Source of the DNA: Bog-473 sp963754445 | Lineage (GTDB): Bacteria; Actinomycetota; Acidimicrobiia; Acidimicrobiales; RAAP-2 | Length of the DNA stretch: 64,000 bases | Direction of reading: 5' to 3' | Assembly: GCA_963754445.1 (NCBI GenBank) | Contig: CAVWFT010000002.1 | Span: 1,550,001 to 1,614,000 of the forward strand | Shown: positions 7,166 through 15,508 of the stretch, piece after piece | How the letters are laid out: every line of letters starts with the position of its first letter | Position numbering within the stretch: position 1 is the first letter of the stretch | Made by a program: the position numbers and the translations under genes | Notes under the pieces: model-generated | Database searches by the model: none | What the model was told of the DNA's origin: nothing | Seen by the model: only the letters and a program-made list of their open reading frames with translations

Positions 7166-8380
7166 ATGACGCAGACCGCGCCCGTGGAGGACTGGGCCAC
7201 CGACTTCGACGTCATGGACCCGCGCTACCTGTCCGACCCGTTCAGCATCTGGGACTCGCTCCGCCAGACCTGTCCCATTGCGCACACCAATCGCCGCAAG
7301 AGCAGCTGGTTGCCGATGCGCTACGAGGACGTCACCGCCATCGCGCACGACATCGAGCACTTCAGTTCGGTCAAGGTCGCCGTGATTCCCGGCGACGAGG
7401 ACGAAGAGGACAACGGCTCCTTCGACGGGCCGAACCTCGAATACGGCCTGCCGCCGATCTCGGTCGATCCCCCCGTTCACACCTGGACCCGTCGCCTGCT
7501 CCTGCCCTGGTTCTCACACGCCCGCGTCGACAGCTACGTCCCTCTCACCCGTGATCTCTGTCGCAGCCTCCTCGACGGTTTCGCCGGTTCGGGTCAGGCC
7601 GACGCCGCGGCGGACTACGCCCAGCAGATCCCGGTGCGCGTGATCGCCCGCATCCTCGGAGTGCCGACCGAGATGTCCGACACCTTCACCGGGTGGGTGC
7701 GAGACGTCCTCGAGTTCGCCGATGATCCCGAACGCCGCCAGAAGGGCGCCGAAGGCCTGCTCACCTACTTCATCGAGCAGCTCGAACACAGGCGACGTGA
7801 CCCGGCGGACGATCTGCTCAGCGAGCTGCTGCACACCGAGGTCGACGGGAAGCCGGTCGACGACGGCATCGTGCTCGGGATGGCGGCGCTGGTGTTGATC
7901 GCCGGCGTCGACACGACGTGGAGCGCCATCGGCTCCTCGCTCTGGCACCTGGCCGCTCATGCCGAGGATCGACACCGGCTCACCTCGGACCCCGGCCTGA
8001 TGCCCACCGCGGTCGAGGAGCTGCTGCGGGCGTACTCGCCCGTCACCATGGCCCGGGAGGTGACCGAGGACATCGAGTACGCCGGGTGTCCCATGAAGGC
8101 GGGTGACAAGGTGCTGATGAACTTCCCGGCGGCCAACCGCGATCCCGAGGCCTTCGAGAACGCCGCCGAGGTGCAACTCGACCGGGCCCACAATCGCCAC
8201 GTGGCCTTCGGTTCGGGTATCCATCGATGCGCCGGATCGAACCTGGCCCGGATGGAGCTCACCGTCGCCCTGACGGAATGGCTGGCGCGTATCCCCGACT
8301 TCTCGCTGGCGCCCGGCGAGGAGATCACCTGGGCCGGCGGGCAGGTCCGCGGTCCCCGAGTGCTTCCGGTGGTGTTCTGA
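7166..8380 (+). CDS. Cytochrome P450
   Basis: This 404-residue soluble bacterial P450 shows the I-helix oxygen-activation motif AGVDTT at 246-251, the K-helix E285-x-x-R288 and the heme loop FGSGIHRCAG with the thiolate ligand Cys355. I chose the ATG at 7166 because GAAAGGGGG lies just upstream; GTG and TTG codons 3-6 nt earlier are alternatives. The next gene is a ferredoxin overlapping the stop (TGATG), its probable electron donor. The nearby hydrolase suggests catabolism of a hydrophobic substrate. No reductase gene is in the cluster. Confidence 0.93.
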   Translation: MTQTAPVEDWATDFDVMDPRYLSDPFSIWDSLRQTCPIAHTNRRKSSWLPMRYEDVTAIAHDIEHFSSVKVAVIPGDEDEEDNGSFDGPNLEYGLPPISVDPPVHTWTRRLLLPWFSHARVDSYVPLTRDLCRSLLDGFAGSGQADAAADYAQQIPVRVIARILGVPTEMSDTFTGWVRDVLEFADDPERRQKGAEGLLTYFIEQLEHRRRDPADDLLSELLHTEVDGKPVDDGIVLGMAALVLIAGVDTTWSAIGSSLWHLAAHAEDRHRLTSDPGLMPTAVEELLRAYSPVTMAREVTEDIEYAGCPMKAGDKVLMNFPAANRDPEAFENAAEVQLDRAHNRHVAFGSGIHRCAGSNLARMELTVALTEWLARIPDFSLAPGEEITWAGGQVRGPRVLPVVF

Positions 8381-8574
8381 TGAAAGTCCGTGTCGACCCC
8401 GACAAGTGCCAGGGTCACGCTCGTTGCTACGGGCTGGCGCCCGAGATCTTCGACGTCGACGACTACGGTCAAGCCTCGGTGATCGTCGACGAGGTACCGC
8501 AGGAGCTCGAGGAGAAGGCCCGCTTGGCCGTGGCCAACTGTCCCGAGTACGCCATCGAGATCATCGAAGGCTAG
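8380..8574 (+). CDS. Single-cluster ferredoxin, P450 partner
   Basis: This 64-residue ferredoxin starts MKVRVDPDKCQGHARCYGLAPEIF and ends with NCPEYAI. The cluster ligands are Cys10, Cys16 and Cys54, and His13 stands where four-cysteine ferredoxins have the second Cys (CxxHxxC...CP). This is the arrangement of P450-associated actinobacterial ferredoxins, which usually hold a [3Fe-4S] cluster; the His can allow other cluster forms. It overlaps the P450 stop by one base and should pass electrons to that P450. Confidence 0.9.
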   Translation: MKVRVDPDKCQGHARCYGLAPEIFDVDDYGQASVIVDEVPQELEEKARLAVANCPEYAIEIIEG

Positions 8575-8584
8575 GTCCCGCTCC

Positions 8585-9487
8585 ATGACGGAGCCGAAGC
8601 CGGTGCCCGACGCGCCGGCCTGGTTCGTGCGCGCCGTCTCCGTGCCGCACGACGATGGCGTCGTCACCGTCGACGGTGCCCCGGTGCACTACCTGTCGTG
8701 GGGCGAGCGCGGCCGCCGCGGCCTCGTCTTCGTGCACGGAGGTGGCGCCCACGCGCACTGGTGGACGCACATTGCGGCGCCGTTCGCCGAGGAATTCCGG
8801 GTGGCCGCCATCGACCTGACCGGCCACGGGGACAGCGGGTACCGGGACCGCTACGACCCCGAGCAGTGGGCGGACGAGGTCATCGCGGTGGCCGACGACG
8901 CCGGCATCGAAGGCCTGCCCGTCGTGATCGGCCACTCCATGGGCGGGTTCGTGACGATCGTGACCGCGGCGCGCCACCCCGAGGCGCTGGCGAGTGTGAT
9001 CGTCTGCGACTCACCGGTGACCGAGTCGGATCCCGAGATCAGCGCCCAGGATGCCTTCGGACGTCCGCGCACCTACGCCACGATGGCCGAGGCGATTGCC
9101 CGCTTCCGGACCGTTCCACCCCAGGACCACTACCTGGACTACGTGATCGACTTCGTGGCCCGCCACTCGCTGCGGCCCGCGGACGGAGGCTGGCAGTGGA
9201 AGTTCGATCGCCGCATCTTCGAGCAGTTCGGTGACGGCGTCCGGACCTTGGCGGTGCCCTACCTGAGCCAGGTCGACTGTCGCCTGGCCCTCCTCCGATC
9301 CGAGAACGGATTGGTCACGCCCGAGATCGGTTCGTTCATGTACGAGAAGCTCGGGCGGGTGACCCCGGTCATCGAGATTCCCGAGGCGGGGCACCACGCC
9401 ATGCTCGATCAGCCCCTCATCCTGCTGACGGCGCTGCGCACGCTGCTCGCCGACTGGGACCATTCCGAACCGCACCAGCGGCGTTGA
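8585..9487 (+). CDS. Alpha/beta-fold hydrolase
   Basis: This 300-residue hydrolase has the oxyanion-hole HGGGAHAHWW segment, the nucleophile elbow GHSMGG (Ser near residue 119) and a terminal catalytic His in EAGHHAMLDQP. The acid is probably one of the Asp residues in the CRLALLRSENG region or just before it. It starts 10 nt after the ferredoxin and is likely in the P450 operon, where it may open an ester or lactone made by oxygenation. The substrate is not predictable. Confidence 0.85.
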   Translation: MTEPKPVPDAPAWFVRAVSVPHDDGVVTVDGAPVHYLSWGERGRRGLVFVHGGGAHAHWWTHIAAPFAEEFRVAAIDLTGHGDSGYRDRYDPEQWADEVIAVADDAGIEGLPVVIGHSMGGFVTIVTAARHPEALASVIVCDSPVTESDPEISAQDAFGRPRTYATMAEAIARFRTVPPQDHYLDYVIDFVARHSLRPADGGWQWKFDRRIFEQFGDGVRTLAVPYLSQVDCRLALLRSENGLVTPEIGSFMYEKLGRVTPVIEIPEAGHHAMLDQPLILLTALRTLLADWDHSEPHQRR

Positions 9488-9505
9488 GGGTGCCGCCGGG
9501 ACCAC

Positions 9506-11005
9506 CTACACGGTGGCCAGCACCGGCGGCTCCTCCAATTCCTCGACGGGAGCCTCGTGGGCCTTGGCCCGGCGGATCAGGGTGAAGGCACCGACGGCCG
9601 CCGCCGCCAGCACGATGGCGCTGAAGGTGAACGCACTCGTGTACCCGTGGATGGCGCCGGCGGTCTGCGCCTCGACCGAGTTGCCGTGACTGGCGAGGTA
9701 CGAGGCCGTTGCCGTGGTGGCGATGGTGTTGATCAGCGCGGCGCCCATGGTGCCGCCGGTCTGCTGGGTCGAGTTCACGAGGGCGCTGGCCACGCCGGCA
9801 TCCTCGTCGTTCACACCGACGAGCGCCGTGCTGCTCATGGCGACGAAGGACAGGCCCATCCCGAGACTCACGATGACCTCGGCCGGGAGCACGATCGACA
9901 CGTAAGTCGAGTCCACCGCCAATGTGCTGAACAGGCCCAGTCCGGCCGCCGCCATGAGGAGGCCGGTACCCATCACGGCGCGGGGTCCGAAACGGGGCAG
10001 CAATCGGCTGGCCGCGGTGGCGCCGCTGATGATGCCCAACGAGAAGGGCACGAAGGCGAAGCCGCTCTTGAGAGCCGAGTAGTGCAGCGTGTTCTGGAAG
10101 TAGTAGGTCAGCGAGAGGAACGTGCCGAGCATGGCCGTTCCCACCAGGAGAGAGGCGATGAAGGATCCACCCCGGTCGCGATCGAGCACGACACGGAGCG
10201 GGAGGAGCGGGTGCTCCACTCGCATCTCGATCAGGACGAAGGAGACCAGCAGCACCGCGGCGGCGACGAAGAAGGCGATGGCGGTGGTGGAACTCCAGCC
10301 GTCCGTGCCGGCCTTGGTGAAGCCGTAGACGAGGGCGAGGAGTCCGCCCGTCACCGTGGCGGCACCGGGCAGGTCGTAGCCGTGGTTGGCCGAGGCCCTA
10401 CTCTCACGGACGACCCGCAGCGCCACAACCGCGGCACCGACGGCGAAGGGCACGTTGATCAGGAGGGTCCAGCGCCACGAGGCGTACTCGGTGAGGAAGC
10501 CGCCCAGGATCAGCCCGATGGCGGCCCCGGCCCCGGCGATGCCGCCGTAGACGGCGAAGGCGCGTGCCCGTTCCTTCGGCTCGGTGAAGGCGACCGTCAG
10601 CAACGAGAGTGCCGCAGGCGCCATGATCGCCGCGAACGCGCCCTGGAGGGCCCGGGCACTGAAGAGCATGGCCGAGTTCTGGGCCAGGCCCCCGAGGGCC
10701 GAGGCGCCGGCGAAACCGATCAGGCTGACGACGAACATCCGCTTGCGGCCGAAGTAGTCGGCGATCCGCCCGCCCAGGAGGAGGAGGCCGGCGAAGGCCA
10801 GGGTGTACGCCGTCAGCATCCACTGCCGGTTGGCCGTCGAGATGTGGAGCGCCTTCTGGGCCGAGGGCAGGGCGATGATCACGACCGAGGCGTCGAGCAC
10901 CACCATCAGTTGGGCCACGGCGATGACGGCCAGGGCCCGGAAGCGCTTCGGGTCGCCTGGTTCCGCGAGTGTGCCCTGGTCAGGGGCTTCTGAGGTCATG
11001 GTCAT
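9506..11005 (-). CDS. DHA2-type MFS drug exporter (14 TM)
   Basis: This 499-residue major facilitator of the EmrB/QacA (DHA2) type has the N-terminal LMVVLDASVVIIALPSAQ (motif D1) and LLLGGRIADYFGRKRMF (motif A) signatures and about 14 hydrophobic segments. Proteins of this family export hydrophobic drugs, dyes or bile-salt-like compounds by proton antiport. It is divergent from a TetR regulator with a clear inverted repeat between them, which is the usual arrangement for an inducible efflux system. The short C-terminal tail is acidic. Confidence 0.92.
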   Translation of the reverse strand: MTMTSEAPDQGTLAEPGDPKRFRALAVIAVAQLMVVLDASVVIIALPSAQKALHISTANRQWMLTAYTLAFAGLLLLGGRIADYFGRKRMFVVSLIGFAGASALGGLAQNSAMLFSARALQGAFAAIMAPAALSLLTVAFTEPKERARAFAVYGGIAGAGAAIGLILGGFLTEYASWRWTLLINVPFAVGAAVVALRVVRESRASANHGYDLPGAATVTGGLLALVYGFTKAGTDGWSSTTAIAFFVAAAVLLVSFVLIEMRVEHPLLPLRVVLDRDRGGSFIASLLVGTAMLGTFLSLTYYFQNTLHYSALKSGFAFVPFSLGIISGATAASRLLPRFGPRAVMGTGLLMAAAGLGLFSTLAVDSTYVSIVLPAEVIVSLGMGLSFVAMSSTALVGVNDEDAGVASALVNSTQQTGGTMGAALINTIATTATASYLASHGNSVEAQTAGAIHGYTSAFTFSAIVLAAAAVGAFTLIRRAKAHEAPVEELEEPPVLATV

Positions 11006-11134
11006 TGGGTGGTCTCCCGCTTCCTGGCTCGTGCCGATTCACCCGGAAGGTCCGCCGAGCGCCCTCGAGAAGAGGGCCTCGATTTTCCTGTCCCGGATGC
11101 TCTAGAATCGGAGTATCGGTTCCACTTAGACTAT

Positions 11135-11152
11135 ACGGAACGATGGTTCCGT
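11135..11152. promoter_or_regulatory. Candidate TetR operator
   Basis: CGGAACGATGGTTCCG is a 6-bp inverted repeat around GATG, extended to 7 bp by flanking A and T. A further GGTTCC half-site lies 18 bp to the left (11118-11123). It sits in an AT-richer stretch between the divergent exporter and regulator genes, overlapping likely promoters for both. Confidence 0.6.
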
Positions 11153-11178
11153 TTGTCAACGGGGGAGGAGCGGTTTTT

Positions 11179-11778
11179 GTGGGCCCAAATTCGACGGTAG
11201 CGGGGGGGAGTGACACCGAGGCCCAGGCGCGCCCGTTGCGGGCCGACGCGGTGCGCAATCGCGCCCGCATCCTCGAGGCGGCCGAGTCGGTGTTCGCGGC
11301 CGAGGGCATCGAGGTCCCGGTCGACCTGATCGCCGAGAAGGCCGGGGTCGGGGTCGGCACGCTCTACCGGCACTTCCCCACCAAGGAGAAGCTCTGCGAG
11401 GCCATCCTGCTCGAACGGCTGCAGGCGTTGACGGCGGACGCCCGCCAGCTCGCCGACGCCTCGGACCCGGCCGCCGCGTTCTTCAGCTTCATCGATCACG
11501 TGGCGGAGGTGGCGACGGCCAAGCGCGATCTCGTCATCGCCGTCATGGGGACCGGCGTGGAGTTCGAGTCCGCGGTCTCTCCCGTGAAGGCGGAGCTCAA
11601 CGAGGCGGTCGGCGGGTTGCTGCGCCGGGCCCAAGAGGTCGGCGCCGTGCGGGCCGACGTGACGCCCGACGCCGTGGTGGCGCTGGTCGGTGCCACCTGC
11701 GAAGCGGCCTCGCACGCGGGGGGCGATGCCAGCGGGCTGCTGTGCATCGTGTGCGACGGGCTACGGCCGCAAGGCTGA
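11179..11778 (+). CDS. TetR-family transcriptional regulator
   Basis: This 199-residue regulator starts at a GTG that follows GGGGGAGGAG by 8 nt. The N-terminal helix-turn-helix is textbook: ARILEAAESVFAAEGIEVPVDLIAEKAGVGVGTLYRHFPTKEKLCEAIL. The C-terminal ligand domain matches the TetR group often paired with efflux pumps (helices around FIDHVAEVATAKRDLVIAVMG). It is divergent from the DHA2 exporter, which it most likely represses by binding the CGGAAC/GTTCCG repeat. Its 3' end lies 5 nt from the convergent SDR gene. Confidence 0.9.
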   Translation: MGPNSTVAGGSDTEAQARPLRADAVRNRARILEAAESVFAAEGIEVPVDLIAEKAGVGVGTLYRHFPTKEKLCEAILLERLQALTADARQLADASDPAAAFFSFIDHVAEVATAKRDLVIAVMGTGVEFESAVSPVKAELNEAVGGLLRRAQEVGAVRADVTPDAVVALVGATCEAASHAGGDASGLLCIVCDGLRPQG

Positions 11779-11783
11779 GCCGA

Positions 11784-12524
11784 TCAGCTCGGCCAGGCCG
11801 AGTACGAGTCGATGGGGCTGCGCAGTGCCAGGCCCCCGTCGCACTCGAGCACCTGGCCGGTGATCCAGTCCAGCCCGTGCAACGCCAGGATCGCCGGCGC
11901 GATGTCCTCCGCCCGACCCAGCCGCCCCAGCGCAGTGCGTTTCGCCACGCCCGCCAGCCATGGCGAGCCCTCGACCGAGGGGTGGGCGCCGAGCATCGGG
12001 GTGGCCGTGACACCCGGCGCCACTGCATTGACCCTGAGTCCGGCCCCTCCCCACTCCGCCGCCGCGACCTGGATCAGCATGCTCAGTGCGGCCTTGGACG
12101 CGCAGTAGACACCCATCGACCGGTCGACCAGGCGCGCGCTGATGCTCGAGACGGCGACGAACGAACCGCGGCGTTCCTCGGCCAGCATGACCTTGGCCCA
12201 CGAGCGCATGCAGAGCAAGGGCCCCCGGGTGTTGATCCGCAGCACCCGGTCGAATTCCTCCGGCTCGATCTCGGTCAGCAGGCCGGCATGGCCGACGCCG
12301 GCCGTGACTGTCACCTCGGTCGGCACGCCCCACGTCTCCTGCGTCCGCGCCACTGCGTCCTCGACCGCGGCCGGGTGCGCGACGTCACAGGTGACGTCGC
12401 GCTCTCCCGCCACGTCCCACACCACGACCCTGCTTCCCGCATCCCGATAGGACGCCACGAGGGCCGCCCCGATGCCCGATGCGCCCCCGATCACGAGCGC
12501 CAGCGGCCCTCTCTCCTCGTCCAT
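11784..12524 (-). CDS. Short-chain dehydrogenase/reductase (SDR)
   Basis: This 246-residue classical SDR has the nucleotide motif GGASGIG (residues 13-19), the catalytic Ser in VAVSSISA and YCASK as the Tyr-Lys pair. The usual NAG strand motif appears as TAGVGHAG. The C-terminus LECDGGLALRSP is typical of oxidoreductases acting on small alcohols or ketones. It is transcribed away from the VOC/monooxygenase operon just upstream and may serve the same pathway by interconverting an alcohol and the ketone substrate of the monooxygenase. Confidence 0.88.
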   Translation of the reverse strand: MDEERGPLALVIGGASGIGAALVASYRDAGSRVVVWDVAGERDVTCDVAHPAAVEDAVARTQETWGVPTEVTVTAGVGHAGLLTEIEPEEFDRVLRINTRGPLLCMRSWAKVMLAEERRGSFVAVSSISARLVDRSMGVYCASKAALSMLIQVAAAEWGGAGLRVNAVAPGVTATPMLGAHPSVEGSPWLAGVAKRTALGRLGRAEDIAPAILALHGLDWITGQVLECDGGLALRSPIDSYSAWPS

Positions 12525-12612
12525 GTGGCTCCCTTCGGGTCAAGTCCGGGCCCGACCGTAGCGGGCCGGGGATGGCAGACTCGGAGCTTCCCATCTCGTC
12601 TTCGGAGGCCAC

Positions 12613-13080
12613 GTGGCAAGGGTGCACCATTCAGCGATCGGGACGCGTGACATCGAGGCGAGCCTGATCTTCTGGCGTGACGGGCTCGGCCTCGAGGTCA
12701 TGATGGATCACGAGTTCGAGGGGCCCTGGTCCACGCTCTTCGGCGGCTCGGCGACCTCGCTCCGCTCCGTGTTCCTGGGCGACCCGGCCGCGTCCGAGGC
12801 CGGCGTGGTCGAACTGGTCGATCTCGAGGACATGGCCCCGGCACTGCCTGCCGGCCCAGGACCGACCGCGGGCTTCTTCCTGCTCTCGCTCTATGCCGAC
12901 CTCGATGTCGTCCTGCCCAGGCTGGCCCGGCTCGGTGTGGGGGGAGAGCCGGTGGTGGCGCCGGTCGGCCCGGTGCGCCTGGCGGTGGTGCACGATCCCA
13001 ACGGCGTGCGGGTCGAGCTGATGGACCAGGCGGCCCAGGCCAACATGTCGTCGCTCTCGGCGACGGCGGAGGAGGGATGA
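12613..13080 (+). CDS. VOC (glyoxalase/dioxygenase fold) protein
   Basis: This 155-residue protein starts at a GTG (VARVHHSAIGTRDIEASLIFWRDGLGLEV). The first paired beta-alpha-beta module has His6 as a likely metal ligand; the second carries VVHDPNGVRVELMD, where the Glu is the usual C-terminal ligand. VOC enzymes include glyoxalases, epimerases and extradiol dioxygenases; which one this is cannot be told. The stop overlaps the monooxygenase start by 4 nt, so the two are co-translated. Confidence 0.8.
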   Translation: MARVHHSAIGTRDIEASLIFWRDGLGLEVMMDHEFEGPWSTLFGGSATSLRSVFLGDPAASEAGVVELVDLEDMAPALPAGPGPTAGFFLLSLYADLDVVLPRLARLGVGGEPVVAPVGPVRLAVVHDPNGVRVELMDQAAQANMSSLSATAEEG

Positions 13081-14537
13081 GCGAACCGCCCGGCCACTGG
13101 CGCCTCGCCATCATCGGCGCCGGTCCCGGCGGCCTCGGTCTGGCCATCAAGCTGGCCCAGGCGGGGGAGCGTGACTTCGTCCTTCTCGAAGCCGGCGACG
13201 GGGTCGGTGGCACCTGGCGGGTCAACACCTATCCGGGGGCGGCCTGCGACGTGCCGTCGCACCTCTACTCGTACTCGTTCGCGCTGAAGCCCGACTGGAG
13301 CAAGACCTACGCCGGCCAAGCCGAGATCCTCGAGTACTTCGAGGACTGCGCGGACCGCTTCGCCATCCGGCCCCACGTGCGGACGGGAGTGCGCATCGTC
13401 TCGGCCCGTTGGGACGATGCGGTGGCGCGCTGGCGCCTGATCGACGCCGAGGGCCGGGCCTACGACGCCGACGTGGTGGTCAGCGCGGTCGGCACCTTCA
13501 CCACGCCCGCCTATCCCGAGATCGAGGGCCTCGGGACCTTCTCCGGTCCGTGCTTCCATTCCGCCCGCTGGGAGCATGCACACGACCTCGCGGGCCGCCG
13601 CATCGCGGTCGTCGGTACCGGGGCCAGTGCGGCGCAGATCGTGCCCGAGCTGGCGGCCGACTGCGCGTCGGTCGACGTCTACCAGCGCACGCCCCAGTGG
13701 ATCCTGCCCCGCAAGGACGTGGCGTTCAGCGAGGAGGAGAAGCAGCGTTTCGCCACCGACCGCGCGGCCCTCGAACGGCATCGGGACGAGATCTTCTGGT
13801 CCTTCGAGAACACCATCGCGTTCCGGGTCGACGACGGCCAGGCCGACGCCATCAAGGCCATTGCGCTGAGCCATCTCGACTACCGGATCGCCGACGAGGG
13901 GCTGAAGGCCAAGCTGACCCCCGACTACCCGTTCGGCTGCAAACGCACCCTGATCTGCAGTGACTTCTACAAGGCGCTCCTGCACGACCATGTGGAGCTC
14001 GTCACCGAGCGGATCGACCACGTGACCGCCGACGCCATCGTGACCGCCGACGGCAGGCGACGCCCCACCGACGCCATCGTCCTGGCCACCGGGTTCAAGG
14101 CCAGCGAGTACCTCGAGGGGATCGAGGTCGTCGGGCGCCACGGACGCAGCCTGCACGACGACTGGTCCGAGGTGGCCCACGCCTACCTCGGGCTCACCGT
14201 GGCGGGCTACCCCAATTTCTTCATGCTCTACGGTCCCAACACCAATCAGGGTGGTAACTCCATCATCGTCATCCTCGAGTCCCAGGCCCGCTACGTGCTC
14301 GGTGCGCTCGAAGCGATGCGCCGGGACGGTGTGGCCTCCGTCGATGTGCGCCGTGACGTCATGGAGGAGTACAACGCCGGGCTGCAGACGGATCTCGAGG
14401 GGACCGTCTGGCACAACGGCTGCCAGAGCTACTTCAAGAATGCCCGGGGGAAGATCGCGACCCAGCTGCCCCAGACCTCCCTGTGGTATGCCGAGCGGAC
14501 GAAGGCCTTCGTCATTGAGGAGTACGAGCGCGTATGA
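13077..14537 (+). CDS. Flavin monooxygenase, Baeyer-Villiger type
   Basis: This 486-residue FAD/NADPH enzyme has an N-terminal FAD motif GAGPGGLG, the GVGGTWRVNTYPGAACDVPSHLYSYSF block typical of Baeyer-Villiger and FMO-type proteins, a fingerprint close to FxGxxxHxxxW (FSGPCFHSARW) and a second Rossmann motif GTGASAAQ for NADPH. Late sequence motifs (LATGF and YGPNTNQGGNS) are also typical. It probably inserts oxygen into a ketone or hydroxylates a substrate. It is coupled by ATGA overlaps to the VOC protein before and the quinone reductase after it. Confidence 0.9.
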   Translation: MSEPPGHWRLAIIGAGPGGLGLAIKLAQAGERDFVLLEAGDGVGGTWRVNTYPGAACDVPSHLYSYSFALKPDWSKTYAGQAEILEYFEDCADRFAIRPHVRTGVRIVSARWDDAVARWRLIDAEGRAYDADVVVSAVGTFTTPAYPEIEGLGTFSGPCFHSARWEHAHDLAGRRIAVVGTGASAAQIVPELAADCASVDVYQRTPQWILPRKDVAFSEEEKQRFATDRAALERHRDEIFWSFENTIAFRVDDGQADAIKAIALSHLDYRIADEGLKAKLTPDYPFGCKRTLICSDFYKALLHDHVELVTERIDHVTADAIVTADGRRRPTDAIVLATGFKASEYLEGIEVVGRHGRSLHDDWSEVAHAYLGLTVAGYPNFFMLYGPNTNQGGNSIIVILESQARYVLGALEAMRRDGVASVDVRRDVMEEYNAGLQTDLEGTVWHNGCQSYFKNARGKIATQLPQTSLWYAERTKAFVIEEYERV

Positions 14538-15505
14538 AAGCTGCCGTCTACTACGAGACCGGGACGCCCGACGTCTTCCGCTACGAGGACGTGCCCGATC
14601 CGGTCGCCGGACCGGGCGACATCCTCGTCGACGTCGAAGCGGTGAGCATCGAGGGGGGAGACACCCTGAACCGCCACGGGGGTGACCTGGCCCGGGTGCC
14701 CCACGTCGTGGGCTATCAGTGCGCCGGTACCGTGGCCGAGGTGGGCGCCGACGTGGACGGCTTCAGCGTGGGCGACCGGGTCGTGACCGTCGGCCTCGAC
14801 GGCTCCCATGCCGAACGCCGCGTCGTGCCCGCCGGCTTCGCCTGGAGGATCCCCGAGGCCGTGTCGACCGACGATGCCGCCTGCGTGCCGGTTCCGTTCG
14901 GGACGGCCGACGACTGTCTCTTCGAGTTCGGCCGGCTCCGAGAAGGGGAGACGGCACTCGTCCATGCCGGTGCTGGCGGCGTGGGCATCGCCGCCATCCA
15001 AATGGCCAGGTTGGCCGGAGCGCGCGTGCTGGCTACCGCGTCGAGCGACGATCGTCTGGAGCGCCTGCGGGAGCTCGGCCTCGACGAGGGGATCAACTAC
15101 GTCACCCACGACTTCGTGGCCGAGGCCCGCCGTCTGACCGATGGCCGCGGCGTCGACGTCGTGGTCGACTCCGTCGGAGGCACGACGTTGCAGGGAAGCA
15201 TCCGGGTGCTGGCCTACCGAGGCCGCTGCGTGACCGTGGGCGACGCCAGCCGGGCTCCCGCCGAACTCCTCGACGTGTCCACCATGCGGGCCAACAACCA
15301 GACCCTGTCGGGCTATTTCATGGGGGCGGAGCTGTTGCTGCACCCCGAGCGCGTCCGGCCCATGATCGCCCGCCACCTGGACCAGATCGCGCAGGGCGTG
15401 CTGCAAGTCGTGATCGACCGCACCTTTCCGCTCTCGGATGCGGCCGGCGCCCATGCCTACATCGAGAGCAGGCAGGCCTTCGGACGGGTGCTGCTCGTCC
15501 CCTGA
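14534..15505 (+). CDS. NADPH:quinone reductase-like MDR oxidoreductase
   Basis: This 323-residue medium-chain reductase lacks the structural and catalytic zinc cysteines. It has a GroES-like N-domain (DPVAGPGDILVDVEAVSIEGGDTLNR) and the nucleotide motif HAGAGGVGIAAIQMA of the quinone oxidoreductase and enoyl reductase group. It likely reduces a quinone or an enone with NADPH. Its ATG overlaps the monooxygenase stop, so it belongs to the same oxidative catabolic operon, and it ends 3 nt from the convergent zwf gene. Confidence 0.87.
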   Translation: MKAAVYYETGTPDVFRYEDVPDPVAGPGDILVDVEAVSIEGGDTLNRHGGDLARVPHVVGYQCAGTVAEVGADVDGFSVGDRVVTVGLDGSHAERRVVPAGFAWRIPEAVSTDDAACVPVPFGTADDCLFEFGRLREGETALVHAGAGGVGIAAIQMARLAGARVLATASSDDRLERLRELGLDEGINYVTHDFVAEARRLTDGRGVDVVVDSVGGTTLQGSIRVLAYRGRCVTVGDASRAPAELLDVSTMRANNQTLSGYFMGAELLLHPERVRPMIARHLDQIAQGVLQVVIDRTFPLSDAAGAHAYIESRQAFGRVLLVP

Positions 15506-15508
15506 CCC

